A DNA stretch of 64,000 nucleotides from Sphingomonas radiodurans (GCF_020866845.1 NZ_CP086594.1:2638501-2702500); one strand, 5' to 3'. Shown: positions 7,871 to 17,500, counted from the first letter of the stretch. Made by a program: numbers and translations. The notes: generated by a model not told the origin, from the sequence alone.

Positions 7871-8149
7871 ATGGGCGAGGTTGATCCGCAAAAGACTTTC
7901 AACGTCCACGAGGCGAAGACGCACTTCTCCAAGCTGATCGAGCGCGCCCACGCCGGCGAGGAGATCATCCTCGCCAAGGCGGGCGAGCCATGGGCGAAGC
8001 TGGTGCCCTATGCGGAGCCGAAGCCTTTTCGACGTAAACCTGGCGGCCTGAGGCTGAATGGTCCGCTCGACCTGAGCGTCTTCCTTGAGCCGATGGACGA
8101 AGAAGAACTCGCCTATATCGATGACCGGCCGCCGGAAGATCGCACGTAG
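7871..8149 (+). CDS. Phd/YefM-type antitoxin (prevent-host-death family)
   Basis: A 92-residue protein starting after a strong GAGGAGG site. The segment FNVHEAKTHFSKLIERAHAGEEIILAKAGEPWAKLVP is the classic Phd fold that dimerises and binds DNA; the C-terminal part from about residue 60 (LSVFLEPMDEEELAYIDD) is acidic and would wrap around and inhibit the toxin. The stop codon overlaps the GTG start of the PIN gene by one base (TAGTG), so the two are translationally coupled. The perfect inverted repeat just upstream is the expected autoregulatory operator. Confidence 0.88.
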   Translation: MGEVDPQKTFNVHEAKTHFSKLIERAHAGEEIILAKAGEPWAKLVPYAEPKPFRRKPGGLRLNGPLDLSVFLEPMDEEELAYIDDRPPEDRT

Positions 8150-8535
8150 TGGCATATCTGCTGGATACCGTCGCCGCCTTGCGGTGGTGGGGCGATCCGT
8201 CCGGCCTTGGCCCCTCCGCGCGTGCTGTTCTTGAGGCCAACGGCGACGCGATCTTCCTGAGCGCCGTGAGCGTCTGGGAGATCGCGAACAAGAATCGTAT
8301 CGGCAAGCTGCCGCAGGTCATGGGGTTCGAGGAGGACTACCCTGTTCTCCTCAAAGACAATGGCTTCGCCAGCCTCAGCCTTACCGACCGGCACGCGATG
8401 CGTGCCGGCTATCTCCCCGGCACGCACCGAGATCCGTTCGATCGTCTCATCGCCGGGCAAGCGCTGGTGGATGACTTGACCGTGCTCACGAATGATTCAC
8501 AAATCGCCGCCTTCGGCTGCAAGGTACTTTGGTAA
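8149..8535 (+). CDS. PIN-domain ribonuclease toxin (VapC-like)
   Basis: A 128-residue PIN protein. The acidic metal-binding residues are in the expected places: LLDT near the N-terminus (Asp6), SVWEIANK (Glu), [12 protein letters not shown] (Asp) and LTNDSQI (Asp). This is the VapC-type family whose members cleave tRNA or rRNA when the antitoxin is degraded. The GTG start overlaps the antitoxin stop by one base and the TAA stop overlaps the cobT ATG by one base (TAATG), so the toxin gene is locked into a continuous coupled translation unit with cobT downstream. Confidence 0.88.
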   Translation: MAYLLDTVAALRWWGDPSGLGPSARAVLEANGDAIFLSAVSVWEIANKNRIGKLPQVMGFEEDYPVLLKDNGFASLSLTDRHAMRAGYLPGTHRDPFDRLIAGQALVDDLTVLTNDSQIAAFGCKVLW

Positions 8536-10358
8536 TGGCCACCGAAACGCCTCTCGATCGCTTCAAGAACGTCCTCGGCGGCGCCTCGCGCGCGTTGTCG
8601 GACGAGCAGGAGCTCGAACTCGCCTTCACCGCCGATGCGCCGACGCAGTCGGGCAAGCATCTCAAGGTGCCAATGCCGGCGCGCAGCCTGCCGGCCGATC
8701 AGGTCGCCGAGGCGCGCGGCTTCGCCGATGGCTTCGCGCTCAGGCTCAAGCATCACGACGCCGCGCTCCACCTGAAGGGGGCGCCGCAGGAGGCGGTGGC
8801 GCGCGCGGTGTTCGATGCGGTGGAGACCGCCCGCGTCGAAGCGCTCGGCAGCCGCGGCTATGCCGGTATCAGCGATAATCTGTCGCACGCGCTCGACGTG
8901 CGGCTGCGTGCCGACCCGATCACGCGCGCCCGCACGCGCGACGAAGTGCCACTGTCGACCGCGCTCGGCCTGATGGTGCGCGAGGCGCTCACCGGCCAGC
9001 AGGCGCCCGCCACCGCCGCCCCCGGCGTGGCGCTGGTGCGTGAGTGGATCGAAGGCAAGTCGGACCTGTCGAACCTCGCGCTCGCGCTCGACGATCAGCG
9101 CGCCTTCCAGAGCCTCGCGATGAAGATGCTCGAGGATCTCGAACTCGTCGAGGGCGATCAGATGCCCGACGACAGCGATGACGGCGGCAACGAGGACGAG
9201 GGCACCGACAGCGAGCAACAGGACGAAGGCGAGGAAGGCGAAAGCCAGGACGGCGAGGGCCAGGCCGAGACCGAGCAGCGCGGCGAGCAGCGCGAATCCG
9301 ACGACAGCGAAGGCGAGGGCCAAGAGCAGGGCGAAGACAATTTCGACGATGCCGATGGCGAGCCCGGCGACGATGGCGAGGAGGGGATGCAGCCGGTGCG
9401 CCCCAACCGCCCGCCCGCCGATTTCTCGCCCCAGTTTGATTACAAGGCGTGGACGACGCAGTTCGACGAGGTGATCGCTGCCACCGAGCTATGCGACGCC
9501 GATGAACTCGCGCGGCTGCGCGGCTATCTCGATCAGCAGCTCGTGCCGCTCCAGGCGGTCGTCTCGCGGCTCGCCAATCGGCTGCAGCGGCGGCTGATGG
9601 CGCAGCAGAACCGCTCGTGGGATTTCGATCAGGAGGAGGGCATGCTCGATGCCGCACGGCTCGCGCGCATCGTGATCAACCCGATGTTGTCGCTGTCGTA
9701 CAAGGTCGAGAAGGAAACCGAGTTCAAGGACACGGTCGTCACGCTGTTGATCGACAATTCCGGCTCAATGCGCGGCCGGCCGATCTCGATCGCGGCGATC
9801 AGCGCCGATATTCTCGCGCGCACGCTGGAGCGCTGCGGCGTAAAGACCGAGATCCTCGGCTTCACGACGCGCGCGTGGAAGGGCGGGCAGGGGCGCGAGA
9901 CGTGGCTCGCCGCCGGCCGTCCGCCGCAGCCTGGCCGGCTCAACGACGTACGTCACATCGTCTACAAGACCGCCGACGAGCCGTGGCGGCGTGCGCGCAA
10001 CTCGCTCGGGCTGATGATGCGCGAGGGGCTGCTGAAGGAGAATATCGACGGCGAGGCGCTGCTCTGGGCGCACAGCCGCATCATCGCCCGGCCCGAGGAA
10101 CGCCGCATCCTGATGGTGATCTCGGACGGCGCGCCGGTCGATGATTCGACGCTGTCGGTGAACAGCGGCTCGTATCTCGAACGGCATCTGCGCCAGGTGA
10201 TCGACTGGATCGAGCGCAAGTCCCCGGTCGAGCTGATCGCGATCGGCATCGGCCATGACGTGACGCGCTACTATAGTCGCGCCGTGACCATCATGGATGT
10301 CGAGCAACTCGGCGGCACGATCATCGAACAGCTCGCAGGCCTGTTCGACGCAGCATGA
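8535..10358 (+). CDS. cobT: Cobaltochelatase-type subunit CobT with VWA domain
   Basis: The ATG at 8535 overlaps the toxin stop and gives 607 residues, the usual CobT length. The N-terminal part carries conserved CobT segments ([16 protein letters not shown]). A strongly acidic, Glu/Asp/Gly/Gln-rich linker spans about residues 210-300. The C-terminal VWA domain has the metal-ion-dependent adhesion motif IDNSGSMRG (Asp407) followed by [29 protein letters not shown]. It forms a two-tiered ring with CobS. The two extra codons upstream in the open frame (TTG GTA) are not needed. Confidence 0.9.
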   Translation: MATETPLDRFKNVLGGASRALSDEQELELAFTADAPTQSGKHLKVPMPARSLPADQVAEARGFADGFALRLKHHDAALHLKGAPQEAVARAVFDAVETARVEALGSRGYAGISDNLSHALDVRLRADPITRARTRDEVPLSTALGLMVREALTGQQAPATAAPGVALVREWIEGKSDLSNLALALDDQRAFQSLAMKMLEDLELVEGDQMPDDSDDGGNEDEGTDSEQQDEGEEGESQDGEGQAETEQRGEQRESDDSEGEGQEQGEDNFDDADGEPGDDGEEGMQPVRPNRPPADFSPQFDYKAWTTQFDEVIAATELCDADELARLRGYLDQQLVPLQAVVSRLANRLQRRLMAQQNRSWDFDQEEGMLDAARLARIVINPMLSLSYKVEKETEFKDTVVTLLIDNSGSMRGRPISIAAISADILARTLERCGVKTEILGFTTRAWKGGQGRETWLAAGRPPQPGRLNDVRHIVYKTADEPWRRARNSLGLMMREGLLKENIDGEALLWAHSRIIARPEERRILMVISDGAPVDDSTLSVNSGSYLERHLRQVIDWIERKSPVELIAIGIGHDVTRYYSRAVTIMDVEQLGGTIIEQLAGLFDAA

Positions 10359-10368
10359 TCGCCACGGC

Positions 10369-10635
10369 GTGATCCGCCCCCCGCGTAAAGGCTTCGTCGG
10401 CCCGGTGAAGCGCTCGATAACGATCGCCGGCCACGCGACGTCGATTAGCCTCGAACCGATTTTCTGGCGATTGCTCGAGACCGCTGCTTTGTCGCATGCG
10501 CTGCCGCTGTCCGCGCTTGTCGCGCAGATCGATGCGCTGCGGATTGCCACCCCGGAGCCGCCCAACCTCGCCAGCGCGCTGCGGACATGGATCGCCGATA
10601 CAAATTGTGACATCGCTAAGAGTAACTCTCAATAG
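10369..10635 (+). CDS. Ribbon-helix-helix domain protein
   Basis: A GTG start at 10369, 11 bases after cobT, gives 88 residues. KRSITIAGHATSISLEPIFW followed by LLETAALSHALPLSALVAQID matches the RHH_4 family of alphaproteobacteria, in which the beta strand contacts DNA and two helices dimerise. These small proteins are often found near unrelated housekeeping genes and have no assigned regulon. The stop falls inside the direct repeat that precedes the TonB receptor gene, so the coding end and that promoter region overlap. The start is uncertain because several alternative codons exist. Confidence 0.6.
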   Translation: MIRPPRKGFVGPVKRSITIAGHATSISLEPIFWRLLETAALSHALPLSALVAQIDALRIATPEPPNLASALRTWIADTNCDIAKSNSQ

Positions 10636-10664
10636 CATTGACAGTGCGAACGACTCTCAATAGC
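10618..10664 (+). promoter_or_regulatory. Repeated Fur-like operator before the siderophore receptor gene
   Basis: ACTCTCAATAGC occurs twice, at 10625-10636 and 10653-10664, 28 bases apart. The first copy is part of the small palindrome AGAGTAACTCT (10619-10629). The half-site resembles the ATTCTCAAT half of a classical Fur box, and the gene behind it is an iron-uptake receptor. Confidence 0.45.
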
Positions 10665-10692
10665 GAACTCCCCAAGCATGGGGGAACGATCA

Positions 10693-13095
10693 ATGTCTAT
10701 TGTCACCACACCGCGCAGCACGCCGGCCTTTCTGGCGCTCGCCGCGGTTGGCTTTATCGCGACTGCGCCGGCACATGCCGCGCCGCTTGCGAATAGCGCC
10801 GACCCCGCCGCCGCTGATCCGCAGCAGGTGACGACCGAGGAACGGCGCCGCGACGACATCATCGTTACCGGGCAGCAGGTGAAATCCGAACAGGCCAGTG
10901 CGAAGACGACGCGGCCGGTGCGCGATACGCCGCAGACGGTAACGATCCTCACCAACAAGACGATCGAGCAGCAAAATTTGCTGACGCTGCGCGACGTGCT
11001 CTCCACCGTCCCCGGCATCACCTTCGGCGCGGCCGAGGGCGGCGTCGCGCCGTCGGACCAGATCACGCTGCGCGGCTATTCCGCATCGAGCGACATCACC
11101 GTCGATAACGTGCGCGACAGCGGCCAATATTCGCGCGGCGACCCGTTCATCATCGAGCAGGTCGAGGTCGTGAACGGCGCGAACTCGGTCTACTCCGGCT
11201 CGGGATCGGTCGGCGGCTCGATCAACCTCGTCACCAAGATGCCACAGGCCGAGACGAGCGTGACGGCGAATGCCGGCATCGGCACCGACGACTATTATCG
11301 CGGCACGATCGACGCGAACGTCCGCGCGACCGACACACTGGCGTTGCGGCTCAACGCGATGGTCCATCGCAACGACGTGCCCGGGCGCGACGTTGAGTAC
11401 AACAAGCGCTGGGGCGTCGCGCCCTCGGCGACGCTGGGGATCGACGGGCCGACGCGGCTGACGGTGCATTACTTCCACGAGGAAGACGACAATATCCCGC
11501 AGTACGGCGTTCCCTATTACAAGAACGCCTTCAACAACGGCCCGGTGCCGGGCGTCGATCGCAGCGACTATTTCGGCTATCGCAACGTCGATACGCAGGA
11601 CATCACGATTGATCGCGCGACGATCATCGCCGAGCATGAGTTCAGCGATCGCGTGTCGATCCGCAACCTCGCACGCTGGCAGAATGTGCAGCAGCTGACG
11701 GTCGTCGGCCCGCCGCAAGGCACGTTCTGCCTGCCCGGCAACGTCACCCCCGCGGGCGCCGCATGCCCGGCGACTACGCCGATCGGCTATTATTCGATCA
11801 GCGGCCCGCGCGGCAATTATCGCGATGTCACGAACCTGCTGATGTACGACCAGCTCGATTTGCGCGCGACGGTCAGCACCGGGGCCGTCGAGCATACGAT
11901 CGTGCTTGGCGGTTCATATAGCTGGGAGGAGTTCACCCTCTCCACCGGCAACGTCTTCCGCAATGCTAACGGCACCGCGGCGTTCGGCAGCTTCCCGCTG
12001 ATCAACTTCTCGAACCCCAATGAAGTCGTGCCGGGGCCGGCGGGCTTCACTTACGGCAGCAACCTCTACACCGGCCCGATCAACCGCATCGAAAGCCAGC
12101 GGCAGCGCGGCGAACTGGAGAATTGGGCCGTCTACCTGTTCGACACGATGAAGCTCGGCAAGGTCGAGCTGAACGGGGGCGTCCGGCTCGAACGCAACAA
12201 CGGCAATTACCAGACCGATGCGCTGGCGGCCAATACCGCGGCGACCGCCACCGCGCCGCAAGGCCCGATCATCGCCGGCGAGCGGCTGACCAACAACGCC
12301 ACCTTATTCTCCTATCGCGTCGGCCTGGTCTACAAGCCGATCGAGGCGGTGAGCCTCTACGCCGCGTACGGCAATGCCATGACGCCGTCGCAGAATGCGG
12401 TGAACGGCGCTTGCACCACCGCCACGTGCAACGTCGATCCTGAGACCGCGAAGAGCTACGAGATCGGCGCGAAGGGCGAATTATTCGACGGACGTCTGCT
12501 GCTGACCGCGTCCGCCTTCCGCAACCAGCGCGACAAATATCGCGTCGCCTCCAACGATCCCATGATCCCCGATCAGGTGCTCGACGGCGCCTCGCGCGTC
12601 GACGGGATCACGCTGGGTGCATCGGGCAAGATCACGTCCGCATGGGAAATCACCGCCAATTACACGTACCTCAAGCCGGAACTGCTCCAGTCAGTGTCCG
12701 ATTTCTGCCTGGCGAACCCGAGCAACGCCTGCGGCAACACCGCCGCCAATCCCGATCCGGCGCGTGGCGCGCCGTTGCAGAACACGCCCGATCATTCGGG
12801 CAGCCTGTTCACCACCTATCGCCTGCCGTTCGGCCTGACCTTGGGCTATGGCCTCACGTACCAGGGAACGTTCGCGTTCAACCTGCCGACCGCAGCCGCG
12901 CCGACGATCACCCGTTCCGACGATTACTGGGTCCACAGCGCATATCTGTCATACGATTTCACGCCGAACCTGACCGCGCAGCTCAACGTCAAGAACGTCG
13001 GCGACGAGCTGTATTATACGCGCATCCGCAACAACGGCTGGGCGACGCCGGGCGACGCGCGTTCCGCGGTGCTGACCGTCGGCTACCGGTTCTGA
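10693..13095 (+). CDS. TonB-dependent siderophore receptor, Fiu/catecholate type
   Basis: The start at 10693 has GGGGAA at suitable spacing and leads into a signal peptide cut near PAHA-AP; the alternative ATG at 10678 adds five residues. The 800-residue chain has a TonB-box-like DDIIVTGQ, a plug domain (RPVRDTPQTVTILTNKTIEQ, VNGANSVYSGSGSVGGSINLVTK) and a 22-strand barrel ending in the terminal strand AVLTVGYRF with the Phe needed for BAM assembly. The following PiuC hydroxylase and PepSY genes are the usual partners of Fiu/PiuA-type receptors for monomeric catecholates. Expression is probably iron-repressed through the repeated operator upstream. Confidence 0.9.
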   Translation: MSIVTTPRSTPAFLALAAVGFIATAPAHAAPLANSADPAAADPQQVTTEERRRDDIIVTGQQVKSEQASAKTTRPVRDTPQTVTILTNKTIEQQNLLTLRDVLSTVPGITFGAAEGGVAPSDQITLRGYSASSDITVDNVRDSGQYSRGDPFIIEQVEVVNGANSVYSGSGSVGGSINLVTKMPQAETSVTANAGIGTDDYYRGTIDANVRATDTLALRLNAMVHRNDVPGRDVEYNKRWGVAPSATLGIDGPTRLTVHYFHEEDDNIPQYGVPYYKNAFNNGPVPGVDRSDYFGYRNVDTQDITIDRATIIAEHEFSDRVSIRNLARWQNVQQLTVVGPPQGTFCLPGNVTPAGAACPATTPIGYYSISGPRGNYRDVTNLLMYDQLDLRATVSTGAVEHTIVLGGSYSWEEFTLSTGNVFRNANGTAAFGSFPLINFSNPNEVVPGPAGFTYGSNLYTGPINRIESQRQRGELENWAVYLFDTMKLGKVELNGGVRLERNNGNYQTDALAANTAATATAPQGPIIAGERLTNNATLFSYRVGLVYKPIEAVSLYAAYGNAMTPSQNAVNGACTTATCNVDPETAKSYEIGAKGELFDGRLLLTASAFRNQRDKYRVASNDPMIPDQVLDGASRVDGITLGASGKITSAWEITANYTYLKPELLQSVSDFCLANPSNACGNTAANPDPARGAPLQNTPDHSGSLFTTYRLPFGLTLGYGLTYQGTFAFNLPTAAAPTITRSDDYWVHSAYLSYDFTPNLTAQLNVKNVGDELYYTRIRNNGWATPGDARSAVLTVGYRF

Positions 13096-13166
13096 ACACC
13101 CCGAGCGTCGTCGCCGCACCGGCGGGGATGACGTCCGCGGTGCAAGCGACGTAGGAGCCTCATCCC

Positions 13167-13850
13167 ATGCTGATCGCGATCCCGGACCTGCTCGATCCCG
13201 CCGCGCTGGTGCGCGTGCGCGCGATCGTGGATGCCGCCGAATGGGTCGACGGCAACGTCACCTCCGGGCACCAGTCGGCGCTCGCCAAGCGCAACGAACA
13301 ATTGCCCGAGGAAAGCGCGGCAGCGCGCGAGGCCGGCCGGATCGTGCTCGACGCGCTTGGCCGCTCGCCGCTGTTCTTCGCCGCCACACTGCCGCTCAAG
13401 GTCTTCCCGCCGCTCTTCAACCGCTACGGCGTCGGACAGACGTTCGGCACGCACGTCGACAATGCGATCCGCATCCAGCGCGGCACCGATTTCCGCATCC
13501 GCGCCGATATTTCGGTGACCTTGTTCCTCGCCAATGAGGGCGATTACGACGGCGGCGAACTCGTGATCGAGGATCTCTTCGGTGCGCAGCGCGTGAAGCT
13601 GCCCGCCGGCCATGCGGTCGTCTATCCCTCGTCCAGCCTGCACCATGTGACGCCCGTCACGCGCGGCACGCGGGTCGCCTCGTTCTTCTGGCTGCAGTCG
13701 ATGGTGCGCGATGACAGTGCGCGGCGCATCCTTTACGATGTCGATCGCAGCGTCCAGGCAGTCGCCGCCGACAAGGGGCAGGGTGATCCGACGGTGATCC
13801 AGCTGACCGGCGTCTACCACAATCTCCTGCGCCGCTGGGCCGACGCCTGA
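13167..13850 (+). CDS. piuC: PKHD-type Fe(II)/2-oxoglutarate hydroxylase PiuC/YbiX
   Basis: A 227-residue protein of standard PiuC length. The iron-binding triad is visible as His96-x-Asp98 in FGTHVDN and a distal His159 in [13 protein letters not shown], with Arg166 as the 2-oxoglutarate ligand. The N-terminal [18 protein letters not shown] and the C-terminal helix [11 protein letters not shown] are family hallmarks. PiuC is linked to TonB receptors for catecholate siderophores in many proteobacteria; its substrate is not established, though hydroxylation of the siderophore or the receptor has been suggested. It follows the receptor by 71 bases and belongs to the same iron operon. Confidence 0.92.
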   Translation: MLIAIPDLLDPAALVRVRAIVDAAEWVDGNVTSGHQSALAKRNEQLPEESAAAREAGRIVLDALGRSPLFFAATLPLKVFPPLFNRYGVGQTFGTHVDNAIRIQRGTDFRIRADISVTLFLANEGDYDGGELVIEDLFGAQRVKLPAGHAVVYPSSSLHHVTPVTRGTRVASFFWLQSMVRDDSARRILYDVDRSVQAVAADKGQGDPTVIQLTGVYHNLLRRWADA

Positions 13851-13914
13851 CCATCAGTGATTGACTGGTGTCGGGACGACATCCACCGGCACGACCGACA
13901 AAAAGGGACGGATA

Positions 13915-15018
13915 ATGAACAAGCTCGCGATGCGGCGGCTCTGGTTTCAGGTTCACAAATGGATCGGGCTGATCCTCGCCATCCTGATCATCCCACTGTC
14001 GTTGAGCGGCGCCGCGCTGGTATGGGACGATGGGCTCGACCGGCTCGTCAACCCCGGGCGCTACGCCACGAGTGGCAGCGCGATGCTGCCGCTCGACCGA
14101 TACCTTGCTGCCGCCCGGTCCAGGGCGCAGCGCGAAGATCGTGTTGCGAACATCGTCCTTCCCGAGGATGGCGGGCCAGTCGTCGTCACGCTTGTGCGAC
14201 CGCCCGCGCAAGGCGAGCGCCGCCCGCTCCGCACCACCGTCTATGTCGATCCGCCGACCGCGACCTTGCTCGACGTGGCCGACAATAGCCGTGGGCTGCT
14301 GCGCACGTTGCACGTTCTCCATGGCAGCCTGTTGGTGCCGGGCGTGGGGCGGCAGATCGTCGGCTGGATCGGCGTTGCGATGATGCTGTCGAGCTTCACC
14401 GGGCTGTGGCTGTGGTGGCCCGTAGTCGGTCGCTGGGCAAAGGGGCTGCGCTGGCGGCGGCACGCCAATGTCGATGCGAACTTGCATCATCTGGCGGGCT
14501 TCTGGATCGCGATCCCTTTGTTCGTGCTGTCGCTGACCGGTGCCTGGATCAGCTTTCCGGCGTTCTTCGGCGCACTCGTCGGCGAGCCGGCGCGCAGGGG
14601 AGGCCCGCCGGGAATGATGGATCGGCCCGTCGATCGCCCGGCGATGGCGATCGACCAGGTATTGTCTCGCGCGCGCGCCTTCGGCCCGGCCGAACCGCTG
14701 CGCACGATCATCCTTCCAACCGAGCGGAAATCGGATTGGACCCTGGCTTACGATACGCAACCCATGATCACGGTGGCGGTGGCGGACGACAGCGGGGTCG
14801 CGGCCCGGTCCGCCCCCGCGCGCAGTGGCGGCGGCGTTGGGCGTCTGATGCGGCGCTTGCACGACGGCACCGGCATGGGCTGGCTGTGGCAGGCGCTGAT
14901 CTTCGTCGGCGGCGTGCTTCCGGTGCTGCTTGCGATCACTGGCGTGATCATGTGGTGGCGTGCGCGGACGTGGCGACGCGCGTTGGCGGAACGGCAGCGT
15001 GCGCGGCTGACTGCCTAG
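13915..15018 (+). CDS. PepSY-associated TM (PiuB-like) iron-uptake membrane protein
   Basis: The ATG at 13915 follows GGGACGG and gives 367 residues. The order is: short cytoplasmic start, TM helix with VHKWIGLILAILIIPLSLSG, a periplasmic domain, LHGSLLVPGVGRQIVGWIG leading into a second TM helix, TGLWLWWPVV, HLAGFWIAIPLFVLSLTGAW, and a last TM helix GGVLPVLLAITGVIMWWRAR. The paired His residues in the helices suggest a di-haem arrangement like other PepSY_TM proteins, which are thought to reduce ferric siderophores at the inner membrane. It completes the receptor-PiuC-PepSY unit. Confidence 0.86.
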   Translation: MNKLAMRRLWFQVHKWIGLILAILIIPLSLSGAALVWDDGLDRLVNPGRYATSGSAMLPLDRYLAAARSRAQREDRVANIVLPEDGGPVVVTLVRPPAQGERRPLRTTVYVDPPTATLLDVADNSRGLLRTLHVLHGSLLVPGVGRQIVGWIGVAMMLSSFTGLWLWWPVVGRWAKGLRWRRHANVDANLHHLAGFWIAIPLFVLSLTGAWISFPAFFGALVGEPARRGGPPGMMDRPVDRPAMAIDQVLSRARAFGPAEPLRTIILPTERKSDWTLAYDTQPMITVAVADDSGVAARSAPARSGGGVGRLMRRLHDGTGMGWLWQALIFVGGVLPVLLAITGVIMWWRARTWRRALAERQRARLTA

Positions 15019-15035
15019 CTCGCTCGGCGGGCTAG

Positions 15036-15060
15036 CGCGGATCTGGTCGTCAGATCCGCG
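15036..15060. terminator. Perfect hairpin between convergent PepSY and anti-sigma genes
   Basis: CGCGGATCTG and CAGATCCGCG form a perfect ten-base stem with loop GTCGT. The right arm covers the stop codon of the anti-sigma gene. There is no T-run on either side, so it may stall rather than classically terminate transcription from both directions. Confidence 0.5.
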
Positions 15061-15748
15061 TAAGCGCGCCGGTCGCCACCACCGGCCCGGTCGGCACCGG
15101 CTTGGGCGAACCGCCCAACGGCTCGATCGAGATCGCGAGCGTCGCACCGGCGGCCAGCGCGGCGCGATCGGCCGGGCTCAGCCGCAGCGCGGTCGTGCCC
15201 GTCGCGGTCAACAGCCCGAGCGACTGCGGCACGCCATCGCCGCCGATCCGCCAGAGTTGCGCGACCCTGCCTGCCGGCACGGTGATCCCCGCCGGCACGC
15301 GCACTTGGCCTTGCCCGACGTCGAACAGCGCCGCGAACGGCTTGGTGTCGGTCGTGCCGTCCGGCGCCATCGCCGCGGCAAAGACAGGCGCGGGCGCGGC
15401 AGCGACCGGTCGCGGTGCCGGCGTCGGTGGCGCCACCACGTCCGCCGGCCGCAGTACCAGCGCAAGCGCAAGCGCCGCAGCCAGCGCCGATGCACCACCG
15501 GTCGCCCAACGCCAGCCAACCGGATCGCCGCCGCCGATCGTGGCCAGTCGCTGCTCGACCCACGCCGGCGGCTCGACCGACGGATACTCGGGGTACAATA
15601 GCGCGAAGTGCGCCCGCCACCGCTCGACCTCGCGCGCGAACTCGGGCTCGGCCAGCATCCGGCGCAGCGCAGCCGAGCGCTCCTCGCCCTCGATCAGCCC
15701 AAGCGCCAGCTCGGCCGCGGTGACGCTATCGTCAGGAGCCACTGCCAT
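15050..15748 (-). CDS. RskA-like anti-sigma factor
   Basis: A 232-residue protein. Residues 1-70 form the cytoplasmic anti-sigma domain (TAAELALGLIEGEERSAA, EVERWRAHFALLYPEY), residues about 84-102 a single TM helix (GGASALAAALALALVLR), and the rest a periplasmic RskA-type domain with FDVGQGQVRVPAG, VAQLWRIGGDGVPQSLG and the repeated ISIEPLGGSP motif. RskA proteins hold SigK-type ECF sigma factors until released by proteolysis or redox change. Its start overlaps the end of the sigma gene by 17 bases, which ensures coupled production. Confidence 0.87.
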   Translation of the reverse strand: MAVAPDDSVTAAELALGLIEGEERSAALRRMLAEPEFAREVERWRAHFALLYPEYPSVEPPAWVEQRLATIGGGDPVGWRWATGGASALAAALALALVLRPADVVAPPTPAPRPVAAAPAPVFAAAMAPDGTTDTKPFAALFDVGQGQVRVPAGITVPAGRVAQLWRIGGDGVPQSLGLLTATGTTALRLSPADRAALAAGATLAISIEPLGGSPKPVPTGPVVATGALTRI

Positions 15749-16310
15749 CGAGGCACTCCCGCAATCGGAGGAGGCCGCGTCGTACCCAGCTCTTCATCGT
15801 GCCGAGCGGCACGGCGGCGCGCTCCGCCAGTTCGGCATAGGTGAATCCGTCGAAGAATGCCGTGCGGATCGCCGCACGCTGCCGCTCCTCCAGATCATCG
15901 AGGCACAGATGCAGCGCGCGTTCGCGTTCGTCGAGCAGCATTATGTCCGGCGCGGAGGGTGTATCGTCCGCAATTTCGGCCAGCACAGCGTCTGACGTGG
16001 TCACTGGCCGATTGGCGCGGCGCCAGTCGATCGAACGGTTGCGCGCGATCGTCGACAGCCATGCGATTGCGCTGCCCCGCGAGGCATCGAAGCCCGCCGC
16101 TCGTGTCCAAACCGTAAGATAGACGTCCTGCAACACGTCCTCCGCTGCCTTTCGTTCCCCACAGGTACGCAGGCAGATGCCGAAAAGCTTCGCACTGGTC
16201 AGTCGATACACGAGTCGGAAAGCGCGAGCGTCCTGCTTCCCGGTGCGCACAAGCGCATCCGTCAAGCGCGCACGCGCTGCATCATCAACTCCGGCCGCCC
16301 CCTCCCGCAT
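15732..16310 (-). CDS. ECF sigma factor, SigK-like (cognate of the RskA-like protein)
   Basis: The start at 16310 gives 192 residues; an extra 24 codons upstream in the open frame read as non-coding. Region 2 contains FRLVYRLTSAKLFGICLR and EDVLQDVYLTVWTRAAGFD, and region 4 contains LEERQRAAIRTAFFDGFTY followed by the helix-turn-helix VPLGTMKSWVRRGLLRLRECL. This pattern is the SigK/ECF19-like group that pairs with RskA anti-sigmas. The divergent ferritin-like genes are natural candidates for its regulon, but that is inferred from position only. Confidence 0.88.
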   Translation of the reverse strand: MREGAAGVDDAARARLTDALVRTGKQDARAFRLVYRLTSAKLFGICLRTCGERKAAEDVLQDVYLTVWTRAAGFDASRGSAIAWLSTIARNRSIDWRRANRPVTTSDAVLAEIADDTPSAPDIMLLDERERALHLCLDDLEERQRAAIRTAFFDGFTYAELAERAAVPLGTMKSWVRRGLLRLRECLDGSGS

Positions 16311-16516
16311 CGCCCCGCTATGGCGGATTTGGCTGCGGCTAACCAGCATAAGTGTAATATAAAAAGATTTTCTGCTGGGCATCCTTCCCGGACGCTGCTC
16401 GTACCTCGACTATCGCGCATCGCTGTCGATCTGTTCAGGTTGGCGAAGGCGAAACGATCTAGATGTCGGGCGGTCCGGCATCGGGTCGGCACGAGCTTTT
16501 CGGGAAGGATGCCGCA
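16311..16516. promoter_or_regulatory. Divergent region between the ECF sigma gene and ferritin-like genes
   Basis: The 206-base gap holds a local AT-rich block (about 16350-16370) unlike its surroundings and a possible ECF-type promoter on the plus strand: CATCC at 16380-16384 with CGTACC about 16 bases later. The match rests on a short motif and is tentative. Confidence 0.3.
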
Positions 16517-17500
16517 ATGTCACAATCGGATCAGTTGCTGGAGTCGCTGGACGGCCGCGCCCGTCGGCGCGAAGATCGACGCGCCTTCTTTACGGCAGCG
16601 CTCAGCGCGGCCGCAGTCGGCGCGGGTGCCTTCGCCTTCGCTAGTCCGGCAGCGGCACAGACGGTGACGGACGCCGATGTGCTCAACTTCGCGCTCAACC
16701 TCGAATATCTCGAAGCGAACTTCTATTATTACGCCGTGTTCGGCACGGCCATCCCGGCCGCTTCGCAGGGCACGTCGCCTGGCGCGATTACTGGTGGTGC
16801 GAAGGTCAACTTCACCGATCCGCTGGTGGCGCAATATGCCCGCGAGATCGCGGCTGACGAGCTCGCGCATGTCAACTTCCTGCGCGGCGCACTCGGCACA
16901 TCCGCCGTCGTGCAGCCCGCGATCAACATCAGCGGCGACGTGAACGGCGCCTTCAGTGCCGCCGCCCAGGCCGCCGGCGTCGTCCCGGCCGGTACCGCGT
17001 TCAACCCTTATGCCTCGGACGAGGCGTTCCTGCTCGGCGCGTTCATCTTCGAGGATGTCGGCGTGACCGCATACAAGGGCGCCGCGCCGCTGCTGACCAA
17101 CAAGACTTTCCTCGAGGCCGCCGCCGGCATCCTCGCGGTCGAGGCGTATCACGCCGCGATCGTCCGCACTGTGCTGTATCGCAAGGGTATCGAAACCCCC
17201 TCGGCACAGCTGATCGAGACAACCGAAAAGATCTCCGCCGCGCGCGATTCGCTTGATGGCGCGCCGGCCGAGGATGCCACCCGCGGCATCGCGCCCGATG
17301 ACGATCAGGGCATCCTGCCGAGCACGAGCAGCGCCGGCACTGTGTCGAACATCGCACCGCTCAACATGAACGGTCTCGCGTACAGCCGCTCGGCCGCGCA
17401 GACGCTGAACATTGTTTATCTGAACCGCGCCGCAGTGACGATGGGCGGTTTCTTCCCCGCCGGCGTCAACGGCACCATCAAGACCAGCGCCGCGAACTGA
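16517..17500 (+). CDS. Exported ferritin-like domain protein (Ferritin_2)
   Basis: The ATG at 16517 gives 327 residues. The N-terminus has a twin-arginine-type signal (DRRAFFTAALSAAAVG) with cleavage near SPAAA-QT, then a ferritin-like four-helix domain of the PF13668 type: LNFALNLEYLEANFYYYAVF, EIAADELAHVNFLRGAL, AFIFEDVGVTAYKGAAPLL and AAAGILAVEAYHAAIVRTVL. The Glu and His residues in the first, second and fourth of these segments could bind a di-iron site. The C-terminal part ends in TMGGFFPAGVNG. It is 55% or so alike by eye to the following gene, so the two are tandem paralogues. Confidence 0.86.
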   Translation: MSQSDQLLESLDGRARRREDRRAFFTAALSAAAVGAGAFAFASPAAAQTVTDADVLNFALNLEYLEANFYYYAVFGTAIPAASQGTSPGAITGGAKVNFTDPLVAQYAREIAADELAHVNFLRGALGTSAVVQPAINISGDVNGAFSAAAQAAGVVPAGTAFNPYASDEAFLLGAFIFEDVGVTAYKGAAPLLTNKTFLEAAAGILAVEAYHAAIVRTVLYRKGIETPSAQLIETTEKISAARDSLDGAPAEDATRGIAPDDDQGILPSTSSAGTVSNIAPLNMNGLAYSRSAAQTLNIVYLNRAAVTMGGFFPAGVNGTIKTSAAN

